A stretch of DNA of 52,454 nt from Planctomycetota bacterium (GCA_016873095.1 VGYC01000025.1:1-52454); one strand, 5' to 3'. Counted from the first letter of the stretch, positions 12,601 through 18,259 are shown. Notes: generated by a model not told the origin, from the sequence alone. Program-made: numbers and translations.

Positions 12601-14702
12601 AGATTCACGTCGCCCACGGTGGCCTGGCAGACATTCGTGTAGGTCATCACGCCCACGGCGCCGCCGATGGACCAGGTGTTGTTGTTGCCGGAGGCCACGG
12701 CCCGCGCCCAGGTGTTGAACAGCAACGTATCCAGGCCAAGATCGCCGTCGAGAAACGCGTCGAAGTTCTGGATCGGATTCTCTGCGAAATAAGTCTCCGC
12801 GCCGGCGCCGGTGAGCAGCGGGCACACGAACGGATACGTCAGGTTGGCCGTGGCCGTGAACTGCTGCGCCGCGTCAAGAGTGGCGCCGTCGTCGATGGTC
12901 GTCTCCACGGTGTTCAGGTAGATGCCGATGACCACGGCGGCCGCAAAGGAACTCGCGTTGCTGGCGCTGTCGGGCTGATAGATCGACGCTTCGGAAGCAT
13001 TCTGCGCATCCTGCGTCGTGCTGCTGGTGACGCTGATGTTCTGATTAGACTTGAGCACGGCGCTGCCGCCGACGCGGGCCTGCACGGTGTTGGTGACGTA
13101 CTGCACGCCGAATGAGCCAGCGACGTTGAAGCTGGGGCCATCCGTCACCGGCTGACCGGCATTGTCCCTGGGAAGATTGTTGACGATGGCGTCCTCGGCC
13201 GGATCGGCCGAATTCGGCGAGAAGTCCTTGAACGTGCCCAGGATGCCCTGATAGGCGGGCAACACTTCGCCTGCGTTCAGCAAATCGTAAAGCGTGGGCG
13301 TGAAGCCGAGCATGGCCGAGGTGTCGCCGGTGTCCGTGGCCCGCAGGTTTGCCGTGATGTTGATGCCGTTGCTCAACGGCGTCAGCGTGTGCGACGTGCC
13401 CGACATGAGCGGCGCGCCGATTCCCAGGTTCACCAGCAGGGGTGCCGTTCCGTTCAGGCCGGTCAACTCGATCCCCTGGACGGTGTTGTCCATCACGCCT
13501 TGCGTGTTGTTGCTGGCCAGCGCGATGGCGGCCGCGGCAGCATCCGCGGCACTCCGCGACAACAGGATCGTGCCGGCCGTCGGCGTCAGGACGACAAAGT
13601 AGCTGTTGCCGTCCGTCAGGCCGGTGTAGACGCCGCCGGAGCCGTCGTCCTCCGCCGCGTTCACAGACAGAAACGCTTGCTGATAGGTGAGCTGCTCGCC
13701 ATTGGCGAGATTGCCGGGAGGATTGGCGATGACGATCTCGCCGCTGGCGTTCACGGAGAAATCCAGGGCGTCGCCGTTGCCGCGGATCAGCTTCGGATTG
13801 GTGTCCAGCGTGATCGGCTGATCGCTCAGGTCGGTCAATGACAATGTCATGTCATTGTTGCTCAGCACCGCCTTGTACTGCGTGCCATCGGCCAGCCCGC
13901 CGATATTCAGGCCGGCGACGGCGTGGTACGTGAGCATGTCGCCGCTGGCGACCGTCCCGGTCAGCGGCACGGCGAAGTTGATGGTGCTGGTGGTCGGATC
14001 GACCTGCGTGATGGCGACCGGCGTGCCGGCTGCCGTGCTGAAGTACGGATAGTTGCGCGCGGAGCCGGTGCCGGCGCTGAACCAGTCCTGCGCCTCGACG
14101 GCGCCGTTGGTGGCCGCTTCCACCGCCTGGTTGCCCGCGACCTGGGCGCCGAAGATGTCACCCGGATGGTTCGTCAGCCAGGCCTGGTAGGCGGGATCAT
14201 AGATCGCGGCATAAAACCGCGTCGCCTGGTAGTAGGCGTTCAGCCCTTCCTGGAAGGCGAGGGCGGCGTCGAGCGCGCTGGTCGTAAGCCGAACCACGCT
14301 CGCATCGAACGGGTTGACGACCGCATAATAGGTTTGCCCGTCGGTCAAGCCCTCGATCGTGCGGCCCAGTGCGGACTGGTAGACCATCGGTGTTCCGTTC
14401 GCCAGGCCCGCGGGCGGATTCGGAAACGTGATGGTGGCGTCCCACGGGTAGGTGTTGAAGTCGTAGGCCGTGCCGCCGATGAGCATCTGCGGACTCAGAT
14501 TGAAATCGACGCGGTTGCCGCCATCATCCAGCCCGAAGGCGAAGGGGTTGTTCGGATCGGCGCTGGCAACGACGGTGTAGGTCTGACCGTCCACCAATCC
14601 GCCGATGTGCTGTCCCGGCGCCGCATGGTAGGTCGCCAAACGAAATCGGCGTGCCCGAGAGAGCGTCTGCGCGCGTGGCAGCCAGCTGAACGTGCTGGCC
14701 AT
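549..14702 (-). CDS. Giant beta-repeat surface protein, main body (third frame segment)
   Basis: This is the largest piece (4,717 codons open) of a protein whose N-terminus lies in the next two entries. In protein order: a block of GLxDGxxYxVV modules (to about 13.5 kb); a very long array of Gly/Ala/Thr/Val-rich units of about 60-90 residues following the pattern N-T-T-x-A-x-I-x-x-S/G-x-V, then V-x-V-x-A (about 12.4-5.7 kb), as expected of stacked beta-strand or beta-helix adhesins; a second GLxxG module block (about 5.3-4.4 kb); a beta-rich tail; a GGAGNDNINVG segment resembling RTX-type calcium sites (about 1.45 kb); and an FG-GAP-like unit (VADVNADGLPD) near 0.7 kb. The FG-GAP unit is cut short at the junction near 626, and the last ~25 residues before the stop at 549 are out-of-context sequence. 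It is probably secreted and cell-surface. Adhesion or matrix function is inferred only from architecture. Confidence 0.8.
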   Translation of the reverse strand: MASTFSWLPRAQTLSRARRFRLATYHAAPGQHIGGLVDGQTYTVVASADPNNPFAFGLDDGGNRVDFNLSPQMLIGGTAYDFNTYPWDATITFPNPPAGLANGTPMVYQSALGRTIEGLTDGQTYYAVVNPFDASVVRLTTSALDAALAFQEGLNAYYQATRFYAAIYDPAYQAWLTNHPGDIFGAQVAGNQAVEAATNGAVEAQDWFSAGTGSARNYPYFSTAAGTPVAITQVDPTTSTINFAVPLTGTVASGDMLTYHAVAGLNIGGLADGTQYKAVLSNNDMTLSLTDLSDQPITLDTNPKLIRGNGDALDFSVNASGEIVIANPPGNLANGEQLTYQQAFLSVNAAEDDGSGGVYTGLTDGNSYFVVLTPTAGTILLSRSAADAAAAAIALASNNTQGVMDNTVQGIELTGLNGTAPLLVNLGIGAPLMSGTSHTLTPLSNGINITANLRATDTGDTSAMLGFTPTLYDLLNAGEVLPAYQGILGTFKDFSPNSADPAEDAIVNNLPRDNAGQPVTDGPSFNVAGSFGVQYVTNTVQARVGGSAVLKSNQNISVTSSTTQDAQNASEASIYQPDSASNASSFAAAVVIGIYLNTVETTIDDGATLDAAQQFTATANLTYPFVCPLLTGAGAETYFAENPIQNFDAFLDGDLGLDTLLFNTWARAVASGNNNTWSIGGAVGVMTYTNVCQATVGDVNLNQDAAYTSASQTVERSAETSMEFVRLVGVFDLFIAPEALTELVRDGNKLAFFNPFGSENAKGGIGGAIDVIVASNTTVASIGGGARIAAAGGITVTANTYLVEVALAQSGAEADNFGFAGTVAVLDINNTTTAQVGPGVTITGGTLKTTATDSTTMVNVAGSIEKGEHIGFGFTATTNKLSRDSQAIVGAGSGDTPAPSSINLSGDLELTAKNSGALVSASFAAAIESGDPNQQAAAANGAGNGAMNQANANVAVNPIPNMNGGANGGVGNNNPGNSGVAVSGDAAVTLISKDNAHAFINDQQAASGNNIVANNVKLTAENTTAVGSFAGSVAAATIANANNNVAIAGSFTWNTIHSDTQAYIANTILQANSITLEATRSANLISITAGVAAATGTSAVGVAGSVSLSFVTHTIAAYIKDSKTTVADDTDLTATDRSLLITVAGGVGYGGKAGVGAAAAVNVVTNTTRAYIEGSTVNSTNGAVNINARNENPNTDARIIALTGTVGINSQNNGGAGAGMVSVNIIANTTQAYIADSTINLGSGDVTVHAEDTSWIISVGFAVAVGTNLGIGVAFGYNEFKRQKDDDNNDVATVTAYVSNSSINSGGKLTVKAVSTFLIGTGSLSGDVARSLSLAGNASVNIINTTTDAHISNNPVTGLLPRIDVTGAIVVEARDNSTLVSVSGSGAAGTSQAAFGAAFSYNLIDNDIVSYIDGESVQTGSTLAVTATSSPLLVAIALSGDGAENYAAGGAITVNRITNTTDAHISGGATVTAADAVTVSASDSSALYVVAIGVDGASIAAGGAGLAANAIGDITGNGRNIIKAYIDASTVTSTGDKVVVSAGFDDPSSLPSSPITIANGMGASGNQPLPVVLPADMTTQIFNLSIGGAGAQNFGFGGALSLNYSRNTVTAGISGGAIVNAAKAIIVDSGDTTKITSIAGAVGLAIRGGQSGRAVSVGISVAVNNISNDNTAQIDASTATAAAGVSVATTTAPTILAITVAGAGSGTSQGGGIAVAGAGAGSGNTINNTMNALISGGSSVTNNGSAFAVEVVASDDTHITADGGGVTLGLTTSGGTDVTIGAAAAINSVTNNITASINASTVDSAGAVDVEATSTERIFALAIGFAGAISAGDGGGLALTGAGSGSGNTMNNSVEASIVNSNGSHAVTTGNSSAVTVQANDHSTVDAYSGAAAIAFVTPSATGASAAIGVSVSVNKITNHVSAIIDSSDVTADGAVNLSATSTATIQAITVAGGVGIGGGSIVFVGAGAGSQDTVNNTVQALLKGSGTIRSGHAQAVTLTATDSSTINGDAGGLSLGFNGGQDGGVAGALGAAAVVNNVSNITTASSHGATVISDGAVNATASSDTARIFAVTVGVQGALGIGGQGNFSFAGSGSGSGNRITNTIEASVSGGASVTSNNGLEVTLSATDNSTIVAGAGALGVSIAGGQVGAATLAVAASIVVNDIGNTTSAFIDNATVTSAAAVNVTATETANIKAVSIGASAAVSVATDEISIAAAFGGVGATATNTITNNVHAYIQNDAMIGGSTITVSATDSPTINSWAVGGNVTVSGGLLGLSVGIAVGLANNTITDSVLAHVGKSGSGGDATTLTSSGATTVNVNAPTTTTTVNSLAVAASVTGSISIGGALVGVGGHGNITTGSTLSAYVQNGATIAADGLVTISAMNNATYTSRVGSGALSFAIAGASIGVSLGECDIGDTVSAYIDGGMVTSTTNDVDVTAATTTNITMLAVSTALAISIGAAAVGSRATATDRTVTAAYVIGAAHVTAGAGAVNVSATSKPTLTASAPGGDAGLVGIGAMFATADLEGKTQAYIGEGPTIEAATVSISCMVDSSDVTATIVVVSVGGIGALGANATSTIAHVAEAFIGPEAGSTASGAATSITATSGQVKVEATATHAATANADGGSGGGLIDVGVLLVTTNLGGSTSAYAGGNTTMHATSVDIASSMTTTSTATAVLVGISATIGGGGANVQANDSHDTSAYISSGQFTVTGGAVNVTATTNATATAKHDGGQGSVFGVIAVMITSATISGDTAAYVAEGAQVAAGALNVAASAASQSATATSILVAISFASGGGCHTSAAVTGTVAAYAGPEAGTASTTATMLSVAGDVTIQAESNASATANSDGGDGGAVEVEVLNSTTDITGDTRAYAGDGVSITADNLTIRASAASRDASGGAYVVGVGIAGGDGSHTTTTVSGTVEAFVGAQAGSTGNSAPVLTIDGAVVVQADSTSNSNISVTVGAGGLIAVGAATSDAIVDQTTRAYVAPNAMIGSTTQPITSLAVTATAVDLATDTVTIGSGGGAAGRGTDTQSHVTANVQAYRDTGVSVNASDDVTVQAESTRAESHATAKSYGGGVVDVGVPNSKAYSTTNVSAYLGSQATVNAGGNVSVNAFALSDPSGTTFNDDIQSVNVPRGEIVFPSHGLQSGDQVAYDPGPTPIQTPSGPLQNGLSGPERIYKVIVVDANTLQLGDLFAAGAVNAGDPQSTGAGFVRVEGVDPARNVIRFFAPHFLQTGDAVVYENNGNADIGGLTSGVVYFVRAIDANTIKLYATLAEAMAAFASFDPATSVSGNTVTFNTLNFQDGDRASYLTPAPTLFQSTAVNASYSGNPSGTNYIYVGQNHGYQSGDAVVYEADGSSPITGLTPGVTYYAVFRDNFSIQLAASHADAVASTPTVLTLTPDTSPAAAAVNLLLVRPAIGGLSNAITYHVVNASATSFQLAATPGGTPIPLNAGPLTGISGQHQIGRDGIALTPSVGFQQFRIDFTSASTSSPTGDKLFGPGGVSLRQLNPPAGTGISSAVATGGSGGFVEVDEPTARVFVTPTVTAYIAAQMVNAGGNVVINSVSKGNTATNADNSGGGFVEVGDADSSSSFNNSSNAYVGMSNGSSINGSGVQITAQGSFTVWADTQLHTNVYTKSDGGGFVATTHADGTSSGTSTSSTTVGSNALITANTVAILASGTHMTPEARTRSHSGGLFGSATADSTVDVTSTASVVIGGGATRITGFQGVDVRAYHEDFEPDADADGHFDGIGSGHSDENYDNHLNDHITAGAGATVVAGVRTPGTPLEVVSGYNALALLVDGSDFGSILHTSQDRTIYWDANVSIFGGPDPTWIVDANGAIVTAINVSVNDGPANPNRTSGHIDSPTIVVNPIVGLGGGQVLFTAEESVSNAASNPYPLFDFLQNVAAVTIINQSSKDLEIQEINVADGGAGQVTLDSAVVNFMFDIDDSSSPAVVDIQNQNTAVSDSNIILTNLINNPIGQTTISNVRGDIVAQGSQQVVRSNALDLSASGNIGTSTSGRVNVDLVQSFDSVNNELRATEFSAVATAGDVFLNITGRRRDTTGGTFNVLINEIRAAGEVDVLLQTSVYDPPSGGSAAGVEVIDIADPSLDGLYHAHFHPDPNPLPPANLDPGVFADTGNAVPIASAYDIRQRNQAGALTGNPGLVAGGDIRVVAAHPLAGDPRIDITGITQLAGAAGRIDTLTNGDITYTEFGGGAMRIGTVQSNNGNVQLTNHDQATPGQDLDVQTAIIAAGTMLLQVGDNVTTAAGSTLTAGTSSTLLVDYVSPDPDPGVGSIVNINGAINSPLTQMTGHADNDTFNLNDADSINAALTTAIVNVNGGGGSNNLKVDDSGDANTRSGGLTFETVTGLGMGGSGVHYSNIQNLEVDLSQGGTTFFDITSTNLGTPTLVRGGAGNDNINVGSSLAADNGNLNDIQGALTIIGNGGSDSVEVNDHANADGPPAVPGNDPAFGSNYLITPTSVSNDGTPVNFTPQPPLFPRTFAGITFNATGNAALDTVTYLRLDCTDRTNRITVQPSTITKFFVNGTLPEPGLFRLDGGDFLQLDTSQLINGTGFRRLHITGLGAGFWTFVGPPGATEYAREVQFESIERFNHVGIVVTGTGANRRSLPLVRVYNDETNQLQGQIMAYQNRFRGGVRVAVADVNADGLPDIIVVPGPGMVTTLKVFSGAGVLSGPEFRPCRAAEWCCRGLAAYRRGGRQ
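615..626. other. 12-bp palindrome marking a probable chimeric or inversion junction
   Basis: CCGGAATTCCGG is a perfect palindrome containing GAATTC. To its left, plus-strand sequence reads as a secreted-protein start. To its right, minus-strand sequence reads as the FG-GAP end of the giant protein. Both coding signals stop at this site, which suggests DNA joined here by rearrangement, cloning or assembly. Confidence 0.45.
4370..5300 (-). repeat. Second block of GLxxGxxYxV modules in the giant protein
   Basis: The module type of 13.5-14.8 kb recurs here, with GLTSGVVYFVRAIDANTIKL, GLTPGVTYYAVFRDNFSIQL and GLSNAITYHVVNASATSFQL plus matching GD-A-V-V-Y-E lead-ins. It lies between the main repeat array and the C-terminal tail, about 2,900 residues from the first block. 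Confidence 0.65.
5700..12400 (-). repeat. Array of degenerate beta-strand repeats within the giant protein
   Basis: Several dozen related units follow one another. Each has an N-x-(T/I)-T-A-x-(I/V)-(D/S)-x-(S/G) turn, a V-x-V-x-A-T strand and a long Gly/Ala-rich hydrophobic stretch. At DNA level the recurring GTTGACGGCGCC-like and GCCGTGAC-like words are visible on the plus strand. Copies have diverged, which argues against recent tandem amplification. Boundaries are approximate. Confidence 0.7.
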
Positions 14703-14780
14703 CGACGACGATCACATAGTAGGCCATGTCGTCTTGCAAGCCGGGGATGGCGGCGCCGATGCCGGTGGTGTACGTCAGCC
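13500..14780 (-). repeat. First block of GLxDGxxYxVV modules in the giant protein
   Basis: At least four modules of about 60-90 residues share a G-D-x-L-T-Y start, GL-(T/V/A)-DG-x-x-Y-x-V-V, and a N/D-x-x-x-L/V-x-L-(A/S)-x-(T/S) end (GLVDGQTYTVVASADPNN, GLTDGQTYYAVVNPFDAS, GLADGTQYKAVLSNNDMT, GLTDGNSYFVVLTPTAGT). The frameshift near 14,640 falls between two of them. Confidence 0.65.
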
Positions 14781-15180
14781 GGTCGCCCGTCGAAAGTCCC
14801 GCCGTCGTGCCCACCCTGATGGTGCTGGTGGCGAAGTCCACATCCGTGAACGGGTTGAAGGTAGCCGGCGCGGCACTGGCCGCGGCGCCGGTGACGGTGA
14901 TGTTGCCGTTCACCTCCGCCTTGACATCCGAAGTCGTGTAGCCGACGAAGAAGGTGATGCCCACCTGGCCGCTGTAGTACGAGGCCGACTGCACCATGAG
15001 TTCATTGACATAGGTTCCCTCGGCATCGACGGTGACACCTTTGGCGGCCGTGATGGCCGCGTTCTGGGCCACGGTGGCGTGCGAGGTCAGCAACGAGGCG
15101 CCCACGCTTCCCGAAACCTCGATGTTGCTTGTATTCGTCGATGGATTGACAGTGGCGCCGCTGCCGATGTTCTGCGTCAC
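14524..15180 (-). CDS. Giant beta-repeat surface protein, linking segment (second frame)
   Basis: This segment continues the N-terminal piece after a frameshift near 15,180 (…NNTINGA to VTQNIGSGATVN) and passes to the main body by a second frameshift near 14,640 (…SGTPISFGD to TYHAAPGQHIGGL). Its real coding part is about 15,180-14,640. It contains a beta-repeat stretch and one GLQDDMAYYVIVVDGQHVQL module of the same type as those in the main body. The first shift lies in the dinucleotide run GCGCGC, a likely place for a missing base. Residues encoded below about 14,640 in this frame are shadow. Whether the shifts are real mutations or sequencing errors cannot be decided here, but the perfect continuation of repeat logic across both favours errors or very recent mutations. 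Confidence 0.7.
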   Translation of the reverse strand: MTQNIGSGATVNPSTNTSNIEVSGSVGASLLTSHATVAQNAAITAAKGVTVDAEGTYVNELMVQSASYYSGQVGITFFVGYTTSDVKAEVNGNITVTGAAASAAPATFNPFTDVDFATSTIRVGTTAGLSTGDRLTYTTGIGAAIPGLQDDMAYYVIVVDGQHVQLAATRADALSGTPISFGDLPCGAGTAHRRIGGRSDLHRRCQRRSEQPLRLRAG

Positions 15181-16345
15181 GCGCGCCGTTGATGGTGTTG
15201 TTGGCGTTCGAGGTGATCGACACGCTGCCCTGCGAGATGATCGAGGCGTTCTCGGCGATGGCGGTGACGGCCGAGGTTTCCGCCCAGTTGAAGCCGAAAC
15301 TGGCGCCCACGCGCGTGCTCTTGTAATAGATGGCTTCGCCGGTGGCGTCGGCGCTGGCCGCCGATGCCAGCGTCACGTCGCTGCTGGCCGTGATCTGGGC
15401 GCCGGCGCCGAGCGAAACCTCCGCGGTGCCCTTCTTGTACATGAACGACACCGGCAACGCCAGATAATCGGTGGCATAGCGCGTGACCGTGGTGATCAGC
15501 CCTTCCACCCAGCTGCCGGCCTGATTGCCGATCGACTGGTTGAGCTGATTGGCCAGCGCGATGTCGCCGCCCGTGGCCTCGATGTCCACGGCGCCGCCCT
15601 GGATCGTCACGTTCTGGTCGATCATGATCCTGGCATCGCGCACCACCACGCCGATGTCCGCGTAAACGAGCAGATCGAGCGAAAGATTCGTGTTCGTCAC
15701 CGTGAGGGAGACATCGCCGTCCGTGAAGCTGGTCGCATTGTTGATGGCCTGGGCCAGCAGATCGGCGCCGCTGTTGATCGTGATGTGCGGCGAGGTATTG
15801 ATGGCAAATGGAATCGGATCGAACGGATCGGAGTTTTTAACATCGAACGTCAGAGTGCCCGAATTTCCCGTCGAGGCATCGGTGAAATGATTGCCGGTGA
15901 AGACATTGGCCAGATCGCGAGTGGAGACGATGATGTTCGTCTGCACCGCGATTCCGGTGTCGGAGTGGACGGTCCGGCTCTGTCCATCGGTGTACAGGTT
16001 GCCGGCGATGACAATGTTGTTGCTGCTCTCGATGGTCTTGCTGCCGCCGCTGGTAAGGTTGAAGCCACCCACCTGCGTGAAGGTGATGCCGTCGTCGGAG
16101 TATTCCAGAATGCCCGTGTTGCTGCTCGCCAGAAAGACGGTCTCGTTGGCGTCGCAGACGAAGTCAACGGTTGTGCCGGAGACGACGGGAATGATGGCTG
16201 GGAGGGTGCGATCCTCGAGCTGCTCAAGCCAGAGTCGCTGGCGAGGTCGCCGACGCTGTCTTGTACCCTGTGATTCGCCCCTGAGACGACCGGCCAGCTC
16301 GGTTACCAAACTCCTTCGAAAGAGCTTCCCGAACAACGATGTCAT
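15002..16345 (-). CDS. Giant beta-repeat surface protein, N-terminal piece with LEDRTLPA motif
   Basis: This is the true N-terminus of the giant protein. ATG at 16345-16343 is preceded by GGGAG with suitable spacing. I chose it over an upstream in-frame start at 16558, whose extra 71 residues look non-coding. Residues 1-42 are very basic (RRRPRQR), and LEDRTLPA at residues 43-50 is the N-terminal motif found on many large exported planctomycete proteins, where it stands in place of an ordinary signal peptide. After it come beta-rich segments (TFDVKNSDPF, ITINSGADLL, VTIQGGAVDIEATGGDIAL). The frame fails near 15,180, and the last ~60 residues to 15002 are shadow. Together with the two downstream pieces the protein would be about 5,250 residues. 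Divergent from the DUF1501 gene. Confidence 0.75.
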   Translation of the reverse strand: MTSLFGKLFRRSLVTELAGRLRGESQGTRQRRRPRQRLWLEQLEDRTLPAIIPVVSGTTVDFVCDANETVFLASSNTGILEYSDDGITFTQVGGFNLTSGGSKTIESSNNIVIAGNLYTDGQSRTVHSDTGIAVQTNIIVSTRDLANVFTGNHFTDASTGNSGTLTFDVKNSDPFDPIPFAINTSPHITINSGADLLAQAINNATSFTDGDVSLTVTNTNLSLDLLVYADIGVVVRDARIMIDQNVTIQGGAVDIEATGGDIALANQLNQSIGNQAGSWVEGLITTVTRYATDYLALPVSFMYKKGTAEVSLGAGAQITASSDVTLASAASADATGEAIYYKSTRVGASFGFNWAETSAVTAIAENASIISQGSVSITSNANNTINGARDAEHRQRRHCQSIDEYKQHRGFGKRGRLVADLARHRGPERGHHGRQRCHRRCRGNLCQ

Positions 16346-16739
16346 GAACGGCTCCCGCGGCGATAAACTGTTCCGTAGAAAGGGGATTTGCCGAGAAGGA
16401 CGGTGCCGATGCAAGGCAACACGTCCCGCCAAGGCCCGCAAGACTACGCATCGCGGATGCGTAGCTTGTTGCAGAAACGGCTTGCCAGCTATCGGCAAGT
16501 GGCGCAGGGGCTGTCTGGCATTGTACCCGCGCTGCACGGGGCTGGTCAAGAATCGCAAACGAACCTTTGACCCCTTGAACCTCAGGGCGACTCAGCCACC
16601 GAACGGCGTTTCGTTCAAGATTGATGAAGCGAACGAGCCGCTAAACTGGTAGTATTGGCAAAGGAAACCGAGGCGTTCGCGCGACACGGTTCGACTGGCT
16701 GATCGTCGGCGAATGCACGCAAGCGAGGTAACGGCATCC
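16346..16739. promoter_or_regulatory. Divergent intergenic region with a 9-bp-arm palindrome
   Basis: These 394 bases separate the giant-protein gene (minus) from the DUF1501 gene (plus) and contain no convincing gene. A perfect inverted repeat lies at 16444-16464: CTACGCATC, loop GCG, GATGCGTAG, about 100 bases upstream of the giant protein's start. It could be an operator or a small hairpin repeat. I could not pick clear -35/-10 pairs. Confidence 0.4.
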
Positions 16740-18116
16740 ATGCAACCACGTGTCAACTGTCCGGGGCCGGTTGGAATCACCCGGAGGAACATGCTGCAGA
16801 TCGGGACCATCGGGGCCCTGAACCTGGCATTGCCTCAGGTGCTGGCGGCCGGCGAACGTCGCGCGCGGACTGCCAGGCCGGCCAGTGCGGATTCCTGCAT
16901 TCTCGTTTTTCTCAATGGCGGGCCCAGCCATCTCGACACTTGGGACATGAAGCCGAATCTGCCGCGCGAGATGCGCAGCGAGTTTCAGCCCATCGCGACT
17001 TCCGTGCCCGGCATCCAGGTCTGTGAGCATCTGCCCCGGCTGGCGCGGCTGATGTCGCACTGCTCTCTCGTGCGCTCCGTCCATCACGACCAGGTGGCGC
17101 ATGCCCCCGCCGTGTACACCGCGCTCACCGGAGTCAAGAGCTCCGTTCGCGCCGGCATTCTTGGTGCCAAGGCCACCGACCATCCCGCGATCGGCTCGGT
17201 GATCGGGCGATATCGTCCGCCGGCTTCCCAGGTGACACCCTACGTGCTGATGCCGTTCCTGACGGCGGAGGGCGCCGGCGGACCGCCGCAACCCGGTTTT
17301 CTGGGTGGCTGGCTGGGCAAGAACCATGATCCCTTTCTCGTGCTTCGCGGCGGCAACAGCCCGGACGGCTTCAACCTGCCGGCGCTCACGCCTGGGATGG
17401 GAGTGACCACGGAGCGTGTGCGCGATCGCCGGCAGTTGCTGGCCGGTTTGAATCAGACAGGCGTCTCGGTTCGTGCCGGCCACGCCCACGAGATGGAGCG
17501 ACTTCAGGCCAGGGCCTGCGACTTGCTCACTTCCTCGGCGGCGCAGCGCGCTTTTCAGCTGGGCCTGGAGCCGGCGCGGGTTCGCGACGCCTATGGCCGA
17601 AACATCTACGGCCAGAGCTTGCTTCTGGCCCGCCGGCTGGTCGAGGCCGGCACGCGGCTCGCCTGCATCTCCTGGGCGCCGGATGCCAACGCGACCTGGG
17701 ACACACACGGCAACAACTTCGTGAAGCTCAAGAACGAGTTGCTGCCGCCGTTCGATGTCGGCTTTGCGGCCCTGCTCACCGACCTGGTGGACCGCGGACT
17801 GCTGGAGCGCACGCTGGTGGTCGTCATGGGCGAGATCGGCCGCACGCCCAAGATCAACAACGGCGCTGGCCGCGATCACTGGGAGTTCTGTTACACCGTG
17901 CTGTTCGCCGGCGGCGGAGTCAAGGGCGGGTTCACCTACGGCGCCAGCGACAAGCGCGGCGCCTATCCCAGCCAGTGTCCCGTCACGGCGAGCGACATCG
18001 TCGCCACCATCTACCACGGCCTGGGGATCCCGTCGGACCTCGAGATCCGTGATCGACTCAACCGACCCCTCCCACTGGTTCCCGAAGGCGAGCCGATTCG
18101 AAGCATCTTCTCATGA
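16740..18116 (+). CDS. DUF1501 secreted protein (first copy)
   Basis: A 458-residue protein of the DUF1501 family, which is related to the alkaline phosphatase/sulfatase superfamily and strongly expanded in planctomycetes; its biochemical activity is not established. The N-terminus has a twin-arginine-like leader (TRRNMLQIG, then a hydrophobic stretch ending in VLAAGE), so export by Tat is likely. Family signatures are GGPSHLDTWD, HAPAVYTALTG, WDTHGNN, GEIGRTPKIN and GRDHWEFCYTVLFAGGG, in the usual order, and the length is normal. ATG at 16740 is preferred over 16713 because GAGG lies 11 bases upstream of it and the leader then starts close to the RR motif. There is no DUF1549/DUF1553 partner beside it, unlike the copy at 23539-24987. 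Confidence 0.9.
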   Translation: MQPRVNCPGPVGITRRNMLQIGTIGALNLALPQVLAAGERRARTARPASADSCILVFLNGGPSHLDTWDMKPNLPREMRSEFQPIATSVPGIQVCEHLPRLARLMSHCSLVRSVHHDQVAHAPAVYTALTGVKSSVRAGILGAKATDHPAIGSVIGRYRPPASQVTPYVLMPFLTAEGAGGPPQPGFLGGWLGKNHDPFLVLRGGNSPDGFNLPALTPGMGVTTERVRDRRQLLAGLNQTGVSVRAGHAHEMERLQARACDLLTSSAAQRAFQLGLEPARVRDAYGRNIYGQSLLLARRLVEAGTRLACISWAPDANATWDTHGNNFVKLKNELLPPFDVGFAALLTDLVDRGLLERTLVVVMGEIGRTPKINNGAGRDHWEFCYTVLFAGGGVKGGFTYGASDKRGAYPSQCPVTASDIVATIYHGLGIPSDLEIRDRLNRPLPLVPEGEPIRSIFS

Positions 18117-18163
18117 CGCATGGAACGACCGATGTCGCGCGTCGAGGATGAAGTGACTCTTTG

Positions 18164-18241
18164 AGAGGCTGTCCGAGAAGGGGTCAGACCCATCGCTGAA
18201 CCAAAACGCAGGGGGGTCTGACCCCTTCTTGGACAGCCTCT
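18164..18241. repeat. Long-stem hairpin repeat (28-nt arms) with GGGGTCAGACCC core
   Basis: The left arm (18164-18191) and right arm (18214-18241) are reverse complements over 28 positions with one mismatch (G/A), separated by a 22-nt loop. The arm contains AGAGGCTGTCC and AAGGGGTCAGACCC. The GGGTCAGACCC word recurs in palindromic repeats of many bacteria, often linked to REP-associated Y1 transposases. It sits 47 bases after the DUF1501 stop and 18 before the selO start, so it may also act as a terminator or a leader structure. Confidence 0.8.
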
Positions 18242-18259
18242 GAATAGTGGAGAATCGGG

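Noticed and set aside
16346-16558. N-terminal extension of 71 residues on the giant protein
   Set aside because: Residues look non-coding, no ribosome site, and LEDR-motif proteins normally have the motif within about 50 residues of the start, as with ATG 16345.
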